NCBI RefSeq assembly: GCF_001558695.1 | Contig: NZ_LNTU01000001.1 | Location: forward strand, 868,001 to 932,000 | Origin: Paramesorhizobium deserti | GTDB lineage: Bacteria; Pseudomonadota; Alphaproteobacteria; Rhizobiales; Rhizobiaceae | Length of the DNA stretch: 64,000 nucleotides | Reading direction: 5' to 3' | Part shown: piece by piece, positions 19,964 through 30,435 of the stretch | How positions within the stretch are numbered: the first letter of the stretch is position 1 | Layout of the letters: each line of letters opens with the position of its first letter | Position numbers and translations under genes: made by a program | The notes under the pieces: generated by a model | Told to the model about the DNA's origin: nothing | Seen by the model: only the letters and a program-made list of their open reading frames with translations | Database searches by the model: none

Positions 19964-21262
19964 TTAGACCGCTTCCTTGAAGAGCACGTTCTGATCGAAG
20001 AGATAGCGGTTGAAGAGCGGCAGGCTGGCGGCGCCCACGGCTTTTGCATGAACGCCGACCTTGCCCTCGACGATCTCCGGCGCGGAGATACCCTGAAGGT
20101 CGAGCCCGGAAAGCTCCGTGCGCGTTGCCTCGACGATACGATGGCGCACCGAAACAGGAAGCCAGCCATCAATAATGGCAGCGGAAAAATCGATGATCGA
20201 GGCTGCCGCGACAATGGCATGGGCGAGATTGCGGGCGGTGAGCGCGATCCATTCATCGACGGGGGCGCCGAAATCGTCCCAGTTCTCCGGCGACAGCCAG
20301 AGTGCGGTTGTGTCATCGCCGCGCTCCTTCAGCATGCGCTCCAGCACGAAGACCGAAGCGGCGTCGATCAACTGCCTGGGCCGGCCTTTCTTTCCCGGCA
20401 GCGGGTCAGGTGCCGGCCCCGGCACAGGCATCGAGCCGACCGCGCCGGCATTGCCGGTTCGCCCGGCATAAAGCGCGTTGTTGAGCACGACACCGCCGCC
20501 GATAAAGGAACCGATGAAGAAATAGACGAAATCGGTGAAATCCGGACCGCGCCCGAAGGTCAGCTCGGCGCCGCAGGCAGCGGTGGCGTCATTCTGCATG
20601 AAAACAGGGAAGGGAAAATGCGCGGCGAATTCGCGAACGAGATCGGCGTTGCGCCAAGCATCGAGATCCGCCTGCGGCGCGCCGACCTCCTCCACCCAGT
20701 TCCACAGTTCGAAGGGAACGGCAATGCCGAGCCCGGCAATGCGGCGGCGCTGAGCGGCATCGAGCGAGGCATTGAAGCGATCGATGCCATCAAGGGTGAA
20801 TTTCCTGATCGCATCGGGAACGGGCCAGCGATAGGTCTCGTGCAGGCGCATCCGGATATTGCCGATGAAGTCCATCAGGATCAGCTCGGCGCTGCGCCGC
20901 CCGATTTTCAGCCCGAAGGAGAAAACCCCTTCCGCGGCGAGCCGCATCGGCGTCGACGGCTGTCCGACGCGTCCGCGCACGCGCTCGCCGCGCGTGAGAA
21001 GGCCATCCTCCTCCAGCCCGCGCATGATGACGGAAACGGTCTGCGCCGAAAGACCGGTGAGCCTCGCAATCTCGGCGCGCGGCAGGGCGCCATGGCGGCG
21101 AACGAGGGAGAGGACCAGGCGCTCATTATAGGCGCGCACACCCGTCTGATTGGATCCGCGGCTGATTGCGGGGCCATGGTCGATCGCATATTCGGGCCTG
21201 AAACCACTCGCGCGCGCGCCTTCGGCGGCCTCCTTTTCTCTTCCCTTATCCGCAGCCATCAT
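19964..21262 (-). CDS. frcR: ROK-family transcriptional regulator, likely repressor of frc operon
   Basis: About 432 residues from the ATG at 21262, which has AGGGA just upstream; an in-frame start 84 bases further up is less likely. The N-terminal winged helix includes RHGALPRAEIARLTGLSAQ and TVSVIMRGLEEDGLL. A ROK sugar-kinase-like domain follows, with GGGVVLNNALYAGRTGNAG. The usual ROK zinc motif CxCGxxGCxE is absent; its place is taken by a Pro/Gly-rich GPAPDPLPGKKGR stretch, as in some rhizobial ROK regulators. It is divergent from frcB, and in Sinorhizobium a ROK regulator sits in the same position. An AATAAATC-N5-GATTTATT palindrome in the shared upstream region is the candidate operator. 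Its effector, probably a sugar, cannot be read from sequence. Confidence 0.85.
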   Translation of the reverse strand: MMAADKGREKEAAEGARASGFRPEYAIDHGPAISRGSNQTGVRAYNERLVLSLVRRHGALPRAEIARLTGLSAQTVSVIMRGLEEDGLLTRGERVRGRVGQPSTPMRLAAEGVFSFGLKIGRRSAELILMDFIGNIRMRLHETYRWPVPDAIRKFTLDGIDRFNASLDAAQRRRIAGLGIAVPFELWNWVEEVGAPQADLDAWRNADLVREFAAHFPFPVFMQNDATAACGAELTFGRGPDFTDFVYFFIGSFIGGGVVLNNALYAGRTGNAGAVGSMPVPGPAPDPLPGKKGRPRQLIDAASVFVLERMLKERGDDTTALWLSPENWDDFGAPVDEWIALTARNLAHAIVAAASIIDFSAAIIDGWLPVSVRHRIVEATRTELSGLDLQGISAPEIVEGKVGVHAKAVGAASLPLFNRYLFDQNVLFKEAV

Positions 21263-21680
21263 TTTCCCTGACCCGATGGTCGTGTTCTTCCAGCTTTGCC
21301 CGGTAATCGAAACACCCCGAAATTTCAATTCGTTAAAACGATTCAAATGGTGTCAATGCCCGCGGTCATGCGGCAAATGCAGACGCGCGGCGGCTTTTCT
21401 CCCGTGCCGAGCTTCGCACAGGAGATTAATAAATCAAGCGGATTTATTTATTGACAGGTCCCTCTTTCCCATGTTTCCCTGATGACGAATGTGCCGGCAT
21501 TTGGATCAAATGTTCGATCCCGAAGCCGGCCCATTTGGTGTTATGATCGCCTGAAAACCGCCGGATCCTTGCGGCAGCATCATGCACTGAACCAGGGCTG
21601 AGATGATGCTTCAGAGCGAATGCATCAAACATTACTCATTCGGGGCCGGCTCCATTGCCGGCATAATTCGGGAGGAATTC
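21263..21680. other. Divergent regulatory region frcR/frcB
   Basis: This 418-base gap holds no gene. It contains the palindrome at 21428-21448 with an adjacent TTGACA, an AT-rich stretch near 21320-21350 facing frcR, and about 200 bases of potential frcB leader. Confidence 0.5.
21428..21456 (+). promoter_or_regulatory. Candidate FrcR operator with overlapping -35
   Basis: Perfect inverted repeat AATAAATC / GATTTATT (21428-21435, 21441-21448) with a 5-base spacer, followed at 21451-21456 by TTGACA, a consensus -35. AT-rich palindromes of this kind are typical operators of ROK repressors. The matching -10 (near 21474) is weak. Confidence 0.5.
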
Positions 21681-22703
21681 ATGAAGAAGATGATCCTATC
21701 GTCGGCATTCGCCGCCTTTGCGCTCGGCGTCGCCGCCATGCCGGCCAATGCGGCCGATGTCGGCGCCTGCCTGATCACCAAGACCGACACCAACCCGTTC
21801 TTCGTCAAGATGAAGGAAGGCGCACTCGCCAAGGCTAAGGAACTGGGCGTCAACCTCAAGACCTATGCGGGCAAGATCGACGGCGACAGCGAAAGCCAGA
21901 TGGCGGCCATCGAGACCTGCATTGCCGACGGCGTCAAGGGCATCCTGATCACCGCTTCCGACACCAAGGGCATCGTGCCGAGCCTGCAGAAGGCGCGCGA
22001 CGCGGGCATCCTGGTGATCGCCCTCGACACGCCGCTTGAGCCGGCGGACGCCGCCGACGCCACATTCGCGACGGATAATTTCCTCGCTGGCGAACTGGTC
22101 GGCAAATGGGCGGCCGCCACGCTCGGTGATGAAGCCGAGAACGCCAAGGTCGCCTTCCTCAACCTGACGGCGGCACAGCCGAGCGTCGACGTGCTGCGCG
22201 ACCAGGGCTTCGACAAGGGCTTCGGCATCGATCCCAAGGACGAGACGCGGCTTGGCGACGAAGACGACGCACGCATCGTCGGCCGTGACCTGACCGACGG
22301 GAATGAGGAAGGCGGACGCCGCGCCATGGAGAATCTTCTCCAGAAAGATCCGACAATCAATGTCGTTCACACCATCAACGAGCCTGCCGCGGCAGGCGCC
22401 TATGAGGCGCTCAAGGCGCTCGGGCGCGAAAAGGACGTGCTGATCGTCTCGATTGACGGCGGCTGCCCGGGCGTGAAGAACGTGCAGGAAGGCATCATCG
22501 GCGCGACCTCGCAGCAATATCCGCTGCAGATGGCGGCTCTCGGCATCGAGGCGATCAAGAAATTCGCCGACACGGGCGAAAAGCCGACGCCGACCGAAGG
22601 CAAGACCTTCGTGGATACCGGCGTGGCGCTGGTCACCGACAAGCCGGTCGAGGGTGTTCCCTCCATCGACACGAAGACCGCGCTGGAGAAGTGCTGGGGT
22701 TGA
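21681..22703 (+). CDS. frcB: Fructose-type sugar ABC transporter, periplasmic binding protein
   Basis: A 340-residue type-1 periplasmic binding protein. The start at 21681 follows GGGAGGAATTC and gives a clean signal peptide (MKKMILSS... to PANA, about 24 residues). The mature part begins [19 protein letters not shown], typical of ribose/fructose-type binding proteins. Segments [16 protein letters not shown] and [15 protein letters not shown] line the sugar-binding cleft in this fold. In Sinorhizobium meliloti the homologous FrcB binds fructose, ribose and mannose. It heads the frcBCAK operon; a palindromic element separates it from frcC, which may protect the frcB part of the mRNA. Confidence 0.92.
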   Translation: MKKMILSSAFAAFALGVAAMPANAADVGACLITKTDTNPFFVKMKEGALAKAKELGVNLKTYAGKIDGDSESQMAAIETCIADGVKGILITASDTKGIVPSLQKARDAGILVIALDTPLEPADAADATFATDNFLAGELVGKWAAATLGDEAENAKVAFLNLTAAQPSVDVLRDQGFDKGFGIDPKDETRLGDEDDARIVGRDLTDGNEEGGRRAMENLLQKDPTINVVHTINEPAAAGAYEALKALGREKDVLIVSIDGGCPGVKNVQEGIIGATSQQYPLQMAALGIEAIKKFADTGEKPTPTEGKTFVDTGVALVTDKPVEGVPSIDTKTALEKCWG

Positions 22704-22724
22704 GCGGCTCGCTTCGCTCGCAAA

Positions 22725-22803
22725 AGGAGTAAGGGAATAGGGGAGTAGGGCGGTAAGGGGAAGTTTTTACATACTCCCCTACTCACTTATTCCCCTACTC
22801 CCT
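22725..22803. repeat. Palindromic element between frcB and frcC
   Basis: Imperfect inverted repeat: left arm around 22726-22750 (GGAGTAAGGGAATAGGGGAG...) and right arm around 22777-22802 (...CTTATTCCCCTACTCC), with a short AT-rich loop. The same sequence family recurs at 59576-59621. It lies inside an operon, 20 bases before the frcC start. Confidence 0.7.
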
Positions 22804-22821
22804 CATCATGAGGAGTTGTCC

Positions 22822-23904
22822 ATGACCCAGCCGAAAACGGCATCGACGCCGTCACAGGATTTCGAGAGCGTGCTTTCAGGCAGCGCCAGCGAGGTCGCTT
22901 CCTTCGAACATCCCGGCAAGACATTCCTGCAGCGGGGACGCGAGTTCCTGCACGGGAACCCGGCCGCCGTGCCGCTGATCGTCCTCATCGTCTCGCTGGT
23001 CGTCTTCGGCGTTCTGGTCGGCTCGAAATTCTTTTCCGCCTTTTCGCTGACCCTGATCCTGCAGCAGGTGGCGATAACCGGTATCGTGGCCGCTGCGCAG
23101 ACGCTGGTGATCCTTACGGCCGGCATCGACCTTTCGGTCGGCGCGATCATGGTGCTGTCCTCGGTGGTCATGGGCCAGTTCACCTTCCGCTACGGCCTGC
23201 CGGCGGAGCTCTCGATCCTGTGCGGCTTCGCCGTCGGCGCGCTTTGCGGCTTCATAAACGGATTCCTCGTCGCCTATATCAGGCTGCCGCCATTCATCGT
23301 CACGCTCGGCATGTGGCAGGTGATCCTGGCGACGAACTTCCTCTATTCCGCCAACCAGACGATTCGCGCGCAGGATATCAGCGCCGAGGCGCCGATCCTG
23401 CAATTCTTCGGACAGAGCATCCGGCTCGGCGGCGCGGTGTTCACCTATGGCGTGATCGCCTTCGTGCTGCTCGTCTTCCTGCTCTGGTATGTACTCAACC
23501 ACACCGCATGGGGACGCCATGTCTATGCCATCGGCGACGATCCCGACGCGGCGGAACTCTCCGGCGTCCGGGTCAAGCCCGTCCTCATCTCGGTCTATGT
23601 GCTGAGCGGGCTCATCTGCGCGCTGGCCGGCTGGGCGCTCATCGGACGGCTCGGCTCCGTCTCCCCCACGGCTGGCCAGTTCGCCAATATCGAATCCATC
23701 ACCGCGGTGGTGATCGGCGGCATCTCGCTCTTCGGCGGGCGCGGCTCGATCCTCGGCACCATGTTCGGCGCCCTGATCGTCGGCGTCTTCGCATTGGGGC
23801 TCAGGCTCTGGGGCACCGACCCGCAATGGACCTATCTGATGATCGGCCTCCTCATCATCGCCGCCGTCGCAATCGACCAGTGGATCAGAAAGGCTGCAGC
23901 ATGA
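22822..23904 (+). CDS. frcC: Fructose-type sugar ABC transporter, permease
   Basis: A 360-residue inner-membrane permease of the RbsC family. The ATG at 22822 lies six bases after AGGAG; the in-frame TTG just before it is too close to that site. A cytoplasmic N-terminal tail of about 50 residues precedes a series of hydrophobic helices beginning VPLIVLIVSLVVFGVLVG. Conserved family segments include LTAGIDLSVGAIMVLSS, the EAA-like GDDPDAAELSGVRVK and ITAVVIGGISLFGGRGS. Its stop overlaps the ATG of frcA by four bases. Confidence 0.92.
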   Translation: MTQPKTASTPSQDFESVLSGSASEVASFEHPGKTFLQRGREFLHGNPAAVPLIVLIVSLVVFGVLVGSKFFSAFSLTLILQQVAITGIVAAAQTLVILTAGIDLSVGAIMVLSSVVMGQFTFRYGLPAELSILCGFAVGALCGFINGFLVAYIRLPPFIVTLGMWQVILATNFLYSANQTIRAQDISAEAPILQFFGQSIRLGGAVFTYGVIAFVLLVFLLWYVLNHTAWGRHVYAIGDDPDAAELSGVRVKPVLISVYVLSGLICALAGWALIGRLGSVSPTAGQFANIESITAVVIGGISLFGGRGSILGTMFGALIVGVFALGLRLWGTDPQWTYLMIGLLIIAAVAIDQWIRKAAA

Positions 23905-24689
23905 ACGCCTCCGTGCAACCCATCCTCTCCGGCCGGGGCCTGGTCAAGCGCTATGGCCGGGTCACGGCTCTCGACCATGCGGATTTCGATCTCTATCCCG
24001 GCGAGATTCTCGCCGTGATCGGCGACAACGGCGCGGGCAAATCCACGCTCATCAAGGCGCTCTCCGGCGCCGTCTCTCCCGACGAGGGCGAGATTCGGCT
24101 GGATGGCAAGCCGGTTCACTTCCATTCGCCCATGGATGCACGGGCGGCCGGCATCGAAACCGTCTACCAGAACCTGGCGCTCTCGCCGGCGCTGTCGATC
24201 GCCGACAACATGTTTCTCGGACGCGAGATCCGCCGGCCCGGCGTGCTCGGAAGCTGGTTCCGCATGCTCGACCGTACGGCGATGGAGAAGACGGCGCGCG
24301 ACAAGCTCTCGGAGCTCGGGCTGATGACGATCCAGAATATCAGCCAGGCGGTGGAAACGCTTTCCGGCGGGCAGAGGCAGGGCGTCGCCGTGGCGCGCGC
24401 CGCGGCCTTCGGCTCCAAGGTCATCATCATGGACGAACCGACGGCTGCGCTCGGCGTCAAGGAATCGCGCCGGGTGCTCGATCTTATCCGGGACGTGAAG
24501 GCGCGGGGCATGCCGATCGTGCTCATCTCGCACAACATGCCGCATGTCTTCGAGGTCGCCGACCGTATTCATATCCATCGCCTTGGGCGGCGGCTTGCGG
24601 TCATCAAGCCTTCCGATTATTCGATGTCGGATGCGGTGGCGCTGATGACGGGCGCAATGAAGCCGCCGGCGGATATGGCCGCCGCCTGA
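23901..24689 (+). CDS. frcA: Fructose-type sugar ABC transporter, ATP-binding protein
   Basis: A 262-residue ABC ATPase with a single nucleotide-binding domain, unlike the duplicated ATPases of classical ribose systems; this single-domain form is what the Sinorhizobium frc system has. Walker A is GDNGAGKST (about residues 41-49). The signature is LSGGQRQGVAVARA and Walker B is VIIMDEPTAALG; the H-loop lies in IVLISHNMPHV. It overlaps frcC by four bases and is followed 18 bases later by the kinase gene. Confidence 0.92.
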   Translation: MNASVQPILSGRGLVKRYGRVTALDHADFDLYPGEILAVIGDNGAGKSTLIKALSGAVSPDEGEIRLDGKPVHFHSPMDARAAGIETVYQNLALSPALSIADNMFLGREIRRPGVLGSWFRMLDRTAMEKTARDKLSELGLMTIQNISQAVETLSGGQRQGVAVARAAAFGSKVIIMDEPTAALGVKESRRVLDLIRDVKARGMPIVLISHNMPHVFEVADRIHIHRLGRRLAVIKPSDYSMSDAVALMTGAMKPPADMAAA

Positions 24690-24707
24690 TTTCGGTTCGG
24701 GGGGAAT

Positions 24708-25337
24708 ATGGAGAGCATAAGCCGCGACGCGTTGCCGACGGCCATCCTGTCGCGGGTGAGAGAAGGCGAGCGCCTTCTGGTCGCCATTGCCGGACCGCCC
24801 GGCGCCGGGAAATCGACTCTCTCCGAACATCTGCACGAGGCGCTCAACAAGGGTGGTGACGGGCCAGCCGTCATCGTGCCGATGGACGGCTTTCATCTCG
24901 ACAATGCGATCCTCGACCAGCGAGGCCTTCGAGCCCGCAAGGGCTCGCCACCGACCTTTGACTGCGCCGGTTTCGAGATGCTCCTGAAGCGGCTCAGGAT
25001 GGCGGACGAGGATGTCGTCATCCCGGCTTTCGACCGCACGCTCGACCTTTCCCGCGCCGGCGCTTCCGTCGTTTCGGCTGGACATCGCATCCTGCTCATC
25101 GAGGGCAACTATCTGCTGCTCGAGGATAAACCTTGGAGCCGTCTCTATCCGCTGTTCGATCTCACCATCTTCCTCGACGTGCCCTTTCCAGAGTTGGAAC
25201 GGCGGCTGATCCAGCGCTGGCTGGACCACGACCACACGCCCGAGGAGGCGCGCAACCGCGCGCTTTCCAACGACATTCCCAATGCACAACTGGTCGTCTC
25301 GTCATCGTGGCCGGCGGATTATGTCATCAGGGACTAA
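24708..25337 (+). CDS. frcK: P-loop kinase of the frc operon, probable sugar kinase
   Basis: A 209-residue protein with Walker A GPPGAGKST (about residues 27-35), followed by VIVPMDGFHLDNAIL, which matches the uridine kinase/phosphoribulokinase-like fold; another conserved part is LIEGNYLLLED. It is the last gene of frcBCAK. In Sinorhizobium the homologue is described as the kinase of the fructose/mannose/ribose uptake operon, so phosphorylation of incoming sugar is the likely role. By sequence alone it could also be a nucleoside or pantothenate-type kinase. Confidence 0.8.
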   Translation: MESISRDALPTAILSRVREGERLLVAIAGPPGAGKSTLSEHLHEALNKGGDGPAVIVPMDGFHLDNAILDQRGLRARKGSPPTFDCAGFEMLLKRLRMADEDVVIPAFDRTLDLSRAGASVVSAGHRILLIEGNYLLLEDKPWSRLYPLFDLTIFLDVPFPELERRLIQRWLDHDHTPEEARNRALSNDIPNAQLVVSSSWPADYVIRD

Positions 25338-25377
25338 CGCGTTGAGGGCATCCGCTTTTGCAGCTATTGCGTAAGGG

Positions 25378-26226
25378 ATGAGATTTTCAAGCGACACGAT
25401 GCCCATGGCGGAAATATACCATCAATCCCGTCCGCAACGGACTTCCGGCGAGGGACGGCTGTCGCTGAAGAAGGTCGAGGACAGGACGCGAATCGGCACG
25501 CTCTTCCAGGAAGGTTCGGCAAAGCTGCGCTTTCCGCAGAATCCCGGCGGCCATCTCGAAGCGGTGATGATCAACACGGCGGGCGGGCTGACCGGCGGTG
25601 ACCGGATGCGCTGGCATTTCGGCCTCGGCGAGGATTGCCATGCGAGCCTGACGACCCAGGCCTGCGAGAAGATCTACAAGGCCGAGGAAGGCTCCACCGC
25701 AACGGTGGAGACGACCATCGACGTGGCGGAGGGCGGATCGGTTGCCTGGCTGCCGCAAGAGACGATCCTTTTCGAACGCTCGGCGCTCAGCCGCCAGCTA
25801 ACCGTCAATCTCGCCGCGACGGCGACGGCGCTGATCGTCGAGAGCGTGGTCTTCGGCCGCAAGGCGATGGGCGAGGATATCGATACCGCGACGTTCCGTG
25901 ATTGCTGGCGCATCCGGCGTGGAGACAAACTCGAACATGCGGAGAATTTCTCCATCGGGCCCGATGCCGGGGCGATGCTGGCGCGGCCGGCGCTTCTCGG
26001 CGGCAGGCGCGTCCTCGCCACCGTGCTGCTTATCGCCGAGGATTGCGAGCGGCATCTCGATGACGCGCGTGCGATCACCGGCAAGGAGGGGGGCGTGTCG
26101 GCCTGGTCTGGCAAGCTTCTTGCTCGGCTCATCGATGACGATGCCTATTCCCTCAGGAAGAGGCTGATACCGCTGATCGGGCTGCTCAATAAAAAAGCAG
26201 AGCTGCCCAAAGTATGGTCAACATAA
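25378..26226 (+). CDS. ureD: Urease accessory protein UreD
   Basis: A 282-residue cytoplasmic chaperone that, with UreF and UreG, loads nickel into apo-urease. Recognisable segments are LFQEGSAKLRFPQ, VMINTAGGLTGGDR and LTTQACEKIYK, all conserved in UreD. The exact start is uncertain: ATGs at 25378, 25399 and 25405 are in frame and none has a strong ribosome-binding site. It opens a ureD-ureA-hupE-ureB run; ureA follows after 14 bases. Confidence 0.93.
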   Translation: MRFSSDTMPMAEIYHQSRPQRTSGEGRLSLKKVEDRTRIGTLFQEGSAKLRFPQNPGGHLEAVMINTAGGLTGGDRMRWHFGLGEDCHASLTTQACEKIYKAEEGSTATVETTIDVAEGGSVAWLPQETILFERSALSRQLTVNLAATATALIVESVVFGRKAMGEDIDTATFRDCWRIRRGDKLEHAENFSIGPDAGAMLARPALLGGRRVLATVLLIAEDCERHLDDARAITGKEGGVSAWSGKLLARLIDDDAYSLRKRLIPLIGLLNKKAELPKVWST

Positions 26227-26240
26227 AGACAGGGTGACAC

Positions 26241-26543
26241 ATGAATCTGACGCCGCGCGAAAAAGACAAGCTTCTGATTGCGATGGCGGCGATGGTGGCC
26301 CGCAAGAGGCTCGAACGCGGCGTCAAGCTCAACCACCCCGAGGCGATCGCACTGATCACCGATTTCGTGGTCGAGGGCGCGCGCGACGGACGCCCCGTCG
26401 CCGAACTCATGGAAGCGGGCGCGCATGTGATTACCCGCGATCAGGTCATGGAGGGCATCGCCGAGATGATCCATGACGTGCAGGTCGAGGCGACATTTCC
26501 GGACGGCACCAAGCTCGTAACGGTGCACGAGCCTATCCGTTAG
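26241..26543 (+). CDS. ureA: Urease gamma subunit
   Basis: A 100-residue structural subunit beginning [20 protein letters not shown], the near-invariant UreA start, with later [20 protein letters not shown] and [15 protein letters not shown]. It is the full usual length, and separate from ureB, as in other rhizobia. It assembles with UreB and UreC into the cytoplasmic nickel enzyme that splits urea to ammonia and carbamate. Confidence 0.96.
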   Translation: MNLTPREKDKLLIAMAAMVARKRLERGVKLNHPEAIALITDFVVEGARDGRPVAELMEAGAHVITRDQVMEGIAEMIHDVQVEATFPDGTKLVTVHEPIR

Positions 26544-26584
26544 GCCTTCAAGCCACCCATCAATCCATCACAAAAGGGAACAAG

Positions 26585-27175
26585 ATGCGCAAATCCGCCC
26601 TTCTCTCCGCCGCAATTCTGGTGCTTGCCGCGACGCCGGCCTCCGCCCATCTCAACCCGGCGGAGCATGGCTCCTTCGCGGCCGGTTTCTCGCATCCGCT
26701 CTTCGGCGCAGATCACATCCTGGCGATGGTGGCCGTCGGTCTTTGGGCAGCGCTTCTGGGCGGCCGCGCGCTCTGGCTGGTACCCGCCGCCTTCGTCACA
26801 ACGATGATGGCCGGCTTCATGCTGGCGCTCGCCGGCGCGCCGCTCCCCTTCGTCGAACCCGCTATCCTGGCCTCGGTCGTGGCGATCGGACTGCTTGCGG
26901 CAATCGCGTTGAAAGTGCCGACATCAGCCGCGATGGCGCTGGTCGGCTTCTTCGCGCTCTTCCACGGGTATGCCCATGGCGGCGAAATGGGATCGGCCGG
27001 CGCTGCTGCCTACGGTCTGGGCTTCGCGCTGGCGACGATAATTCTGCATGCCGCCGGCATCGGTATCGGGCTCGGGCTGCCGCGCCTCTTCGGCAGCGAC
27101 ACGGGCCGGATCGTCGCGCGTCTTGCGGGCGGAGCCACAGCGCTGGCCGGCCTGTGGCTGGCGATGGCGGGCTGA
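26585..27175 (+). CDS. ureJ: HupE/UreJ-family nickel permease
   Basis: A 196-residue integral membrane protein with an N-terminal signal-like segment and about six hydrophobic helices. It has the family motif [12 protein letters not shown] (about residues 37-48), in which His and Asp bind nickel, and a later [10 protein letters not shown]. It lies between ureA and ureB, so it probably imports nickel for the urease. The name hupE is used for the same family next to hydrogenase genes; here the urease context points to ureJ. Confidence 0.88.
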   Translation: MRKSALLSAAILVLAATPASAHLNPAEHGSFAAGFSHPLFGADHILAMVAVGLWAALLGGRALWLVPAAFVTTMMAGFMLALAGAPLPFVEPAILASVVAIGLLAAIALKVPTSAAMALVGFFALFHGYAHGGEMGSAGAAAYGLGFALATIILHAAGIGIGLGLPRLFGSDTGRIVARLAGGATALAGLWLAMAG

Positions 27176-27194
27176 GAGTGAGAGGAGGCAAGCC

Positions 27195-27500
27195 ATGATC
27201 CCGGGCGAAATCATCACCGCCAATGGCGAGATCGAGCTGAATGCCGGTGCGCCGACGATCACGCTGAAGGTCGCCAATACCGGCGACCGCCCCATACAGG
27301 TCGGATCGCATTATCATTTCTTCGAGACCAATGAAGGCCTCGTCTTCGACCGCGAAAAGGCGCGCGGCATGCGCCTCGACATCGCGGCGGGCACAGCCGT
27401 CCGGTTCGAGCCGGGACAGGAGCGCGACGTGACGCTGGTGCCGCTTTCAGGCGGGCGCAGCGTCTATGGCTTTAGGCAGCAGGTGATGGGCAGGCTGTGA
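27195..27500 (+). CDS. ureB: Urease beta subunit
   Basis: A 101-residue structural subunit: [37 protein letters not shown] and [13 protein letters not shown] are UreB signatures. The start at 27195 follows GAGAGGAGG by seven bases. It ends the first urease gene block and is followed by a strong bidirectional hairpin, so ureC probably needs its own promoter or read-through. Confidence 0.96.
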   Translation: MIPGEIITANGEIELNAGAPTITLKVANTGDRPIQVGSHYHFFETNEGLVFDREKARGMRLDIAAGTAVRFEPGQERDVTLVPLSGGRSVYGFRQQVMGRL

Positions 27501-27573
27501 CATCACATATGCGCCCCTCATCTGCCTGCCGGCATCTAGCGGCCCTCCGCTATGGCTCCGGGCGTTCGTCGCT

Positions 27574-27599
27574 CAAAAAGCCAAATCGTTGGCTTTTTG
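27574..27599. terminator. Bidirectional terminator-like hairpin after ureB
   Basis: A perfect 11-bp stem CAAAAAGCCAA / TTGGCTTTTTG with a 4-base loop. The A-run and T-run at its base make it usable in both directions: for the ureDA-ureJ-ureB message and for the minus-strand gene at 27785-28189. It sits in a 284-base gap of mosaic repeats. Confidence 0.65.
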
Positions 27600-27667
27600 T
27601 CCGCTACGCGGATCGCTCCTCACCCCCCGCACGCGGGGGGAAGAACGAGACGGCGACGTCGATGCCT

Positions 27668-27693
27668 CCCTCGCCCCGCATGCGGGGAGAGGG
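27668..27693. repeat. GC-rich palindromic unit
   Basis: CCCTCGCCCCGC-AT-GCGGGGAGAGGG, nearly perfect 12-bp arms. A related sequence (CCCCCCGCACGCGGGGGG) lies 40 bases before it. Both look like intergenic mosaic repeats rather than signals of a specific gene. Confidence 0.55.
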
Positions 27694-27784
27694 TAAGGGT
27701 GAGGGGCAAATGCAGTTTCCGCCGTCTCACCCAAGGAGGGGCGGTGAGCAGCGGTCTTTCCAGCAAAATGCGATAGCGAAGGCG

Positions 27785-28189
27785 TTAACTCGCCTTCTTG
27801 GTCACCAGCGTCAATGTTCCGTCATTGTCGACATTGGCGGCGATAACCTGAGCCGAGGTCACGCCCTTTTCCTTCAGGGCGGCCGTCAATTGCGGCGTGG
27901 CGTCGATGGAGCTGCGCAAGGCCTTGATGTCCTCGTCACCCGTCTGCGCGACTGCCGCATTGACCTGTTCCTGCGTAGCCTGGGGCAATTCGCTGATATC
28001 CACGATGGCAACGCGCTTGATACCGGGGCTTCCCGGCTGCTGCGCCTCGCCCTGGCCGGGAGCAGCGGGGGTTTGTGCGGCCGGCGCCTGGGCGGAAGGC
28101 GTCTGCTGGGCTTGCGCATGAGCTGCGACGCCAAGAGGCAGCGCGGCGATTGCCGCAAGGGCAGTCATTTTGATCGTCATTCTGCGCAT
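27785..28189 (-). CDS. Exported low-complexity protein of unknown function
   Basis: A 134-residue protein. The ATG at 28189 follows AAAGGACAAAGC and gives a clear signal peptide (MRRMTIKMTALAAIAALPLG ... AHAQA). A Pro/Ala/Gln-rich stretch of about 35 residues follows, then a more ordinary C-terminal part: VAIVDISELPQATQEQVNAA and DNDGTLTLVTKKAS. It lies on the opposite strand, between ureB and ureC, and so splits the urease genes. I do not recognise a family; it is probably a small periplasmic protein. Confidence 0.65.
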   Translation of the reverse strand: MRRMTIKMTALAAIAALPLGVAAHAQAQQTPSAQAPAAQTPAAPGQGEAQQPGSPGIKRVAIVDISELPQATQEQVNAAVAQTGDEDIKALRSSIDATPQLTAALKEKGVTSAQVIAANVDNDGTLTLVTKKAS

Positions 28190-28392
28190 GCTTTGTCCTT
28201 TTCGTTGATATTTCGCTCGGCCGCCCGCCCCATGAATCACAGCGGCCGACAATCATCCCGTGACCGGCACAGCCCACACGACGAATTCGCTCTGAAGCGG
28301 TCACCCCTCGGGTTTTTTCGTGACCATACCATGGCGGAAAAAAGGTTGGCGCAGTCAGCGGTCCGTCCGTTCCAATACGCAGGGAGGCATTG

Positions 28393-30108
<1,716 letters not shown>

Positions 30109-30126
30109 AGGCTTTCCTCGATCGGA

Positions 30127-30145
30127 TTTAATAACTATTATTAAA
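30127..30145 (+). promoter_or_regulatory. Candidate operator/promoter of the parDE pair
   Basis: Perfect inverted repeat TTTAATAA-CTA-TTATTAAA, ending 26 bases before the antitoxin start. AT-rich palindromes just upstream of the antitoxin gene are the usual autoregulatory sites of type II toxin-antitoxin operons. Confidence 0.5.
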
Positions 30146-30171
30146 ACCGCTCGTCTGAAAGGAGTTCAGCC

Positions 30172-30435
30172 ATGGCGATCAGCGCCGATCTCGGAAAGCC
30201 GCTCGAGGACTATGTCGAAGAGCTCGTCAAATCCGGCCGCTACCGCTCCCGTTCGGAAGTGCTGCGCGAAGGCATCCGGCTGGTGCAGGAGCGGGAGATG
30301 AAGGCTCGAGCTCTCGATGCCTTGATCAAGGAAGCGCTGGAGGACGTGGAGGCGGGACGAACGCGGCCGGCCGAAGAGGTTTTCTCGGAATTGCGCGCCG
30401 AGTTGAAGGCCATGGGGGCTAAGCGTGCGGGTTGA
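30172..30435 (+). CDS. parD: Type II antitoxin, ParD/CopG-like
   Basis: An 87-residue protein with the ribbon-helix-helix pattern of ParD antitoxins: a short beta strand near the start, then GKPLEDYVEELVKSGRYRSR and SEVLREGIRLVQERE. The C-terminal half would wrap the toxin. The start has AAAGGAG seven bases upstream. It should bind its own promoter (see the palindrome just upstream) and neutralise the ParE-like toxin, whose gene overlaps its end by 11 bases. Confidence 0.85.
   Translation: MAISADLGKPLEDYVEELVKSGRYRSRSEVLREGIRLVQEREMKARALDALIKEALEDVEAGRTRPAEEVFSELRAELKAMGAKRAG

Noticed and set aside
27501-27784. A gene in the plus-strand frame that starts at ureB's end and runs to 28393
   Set aside because: The frame crosses a strong hairpin and several palindromic repeats and is antisense to a gene with a clean signal peptide; it looks like repeat-derived sequence.
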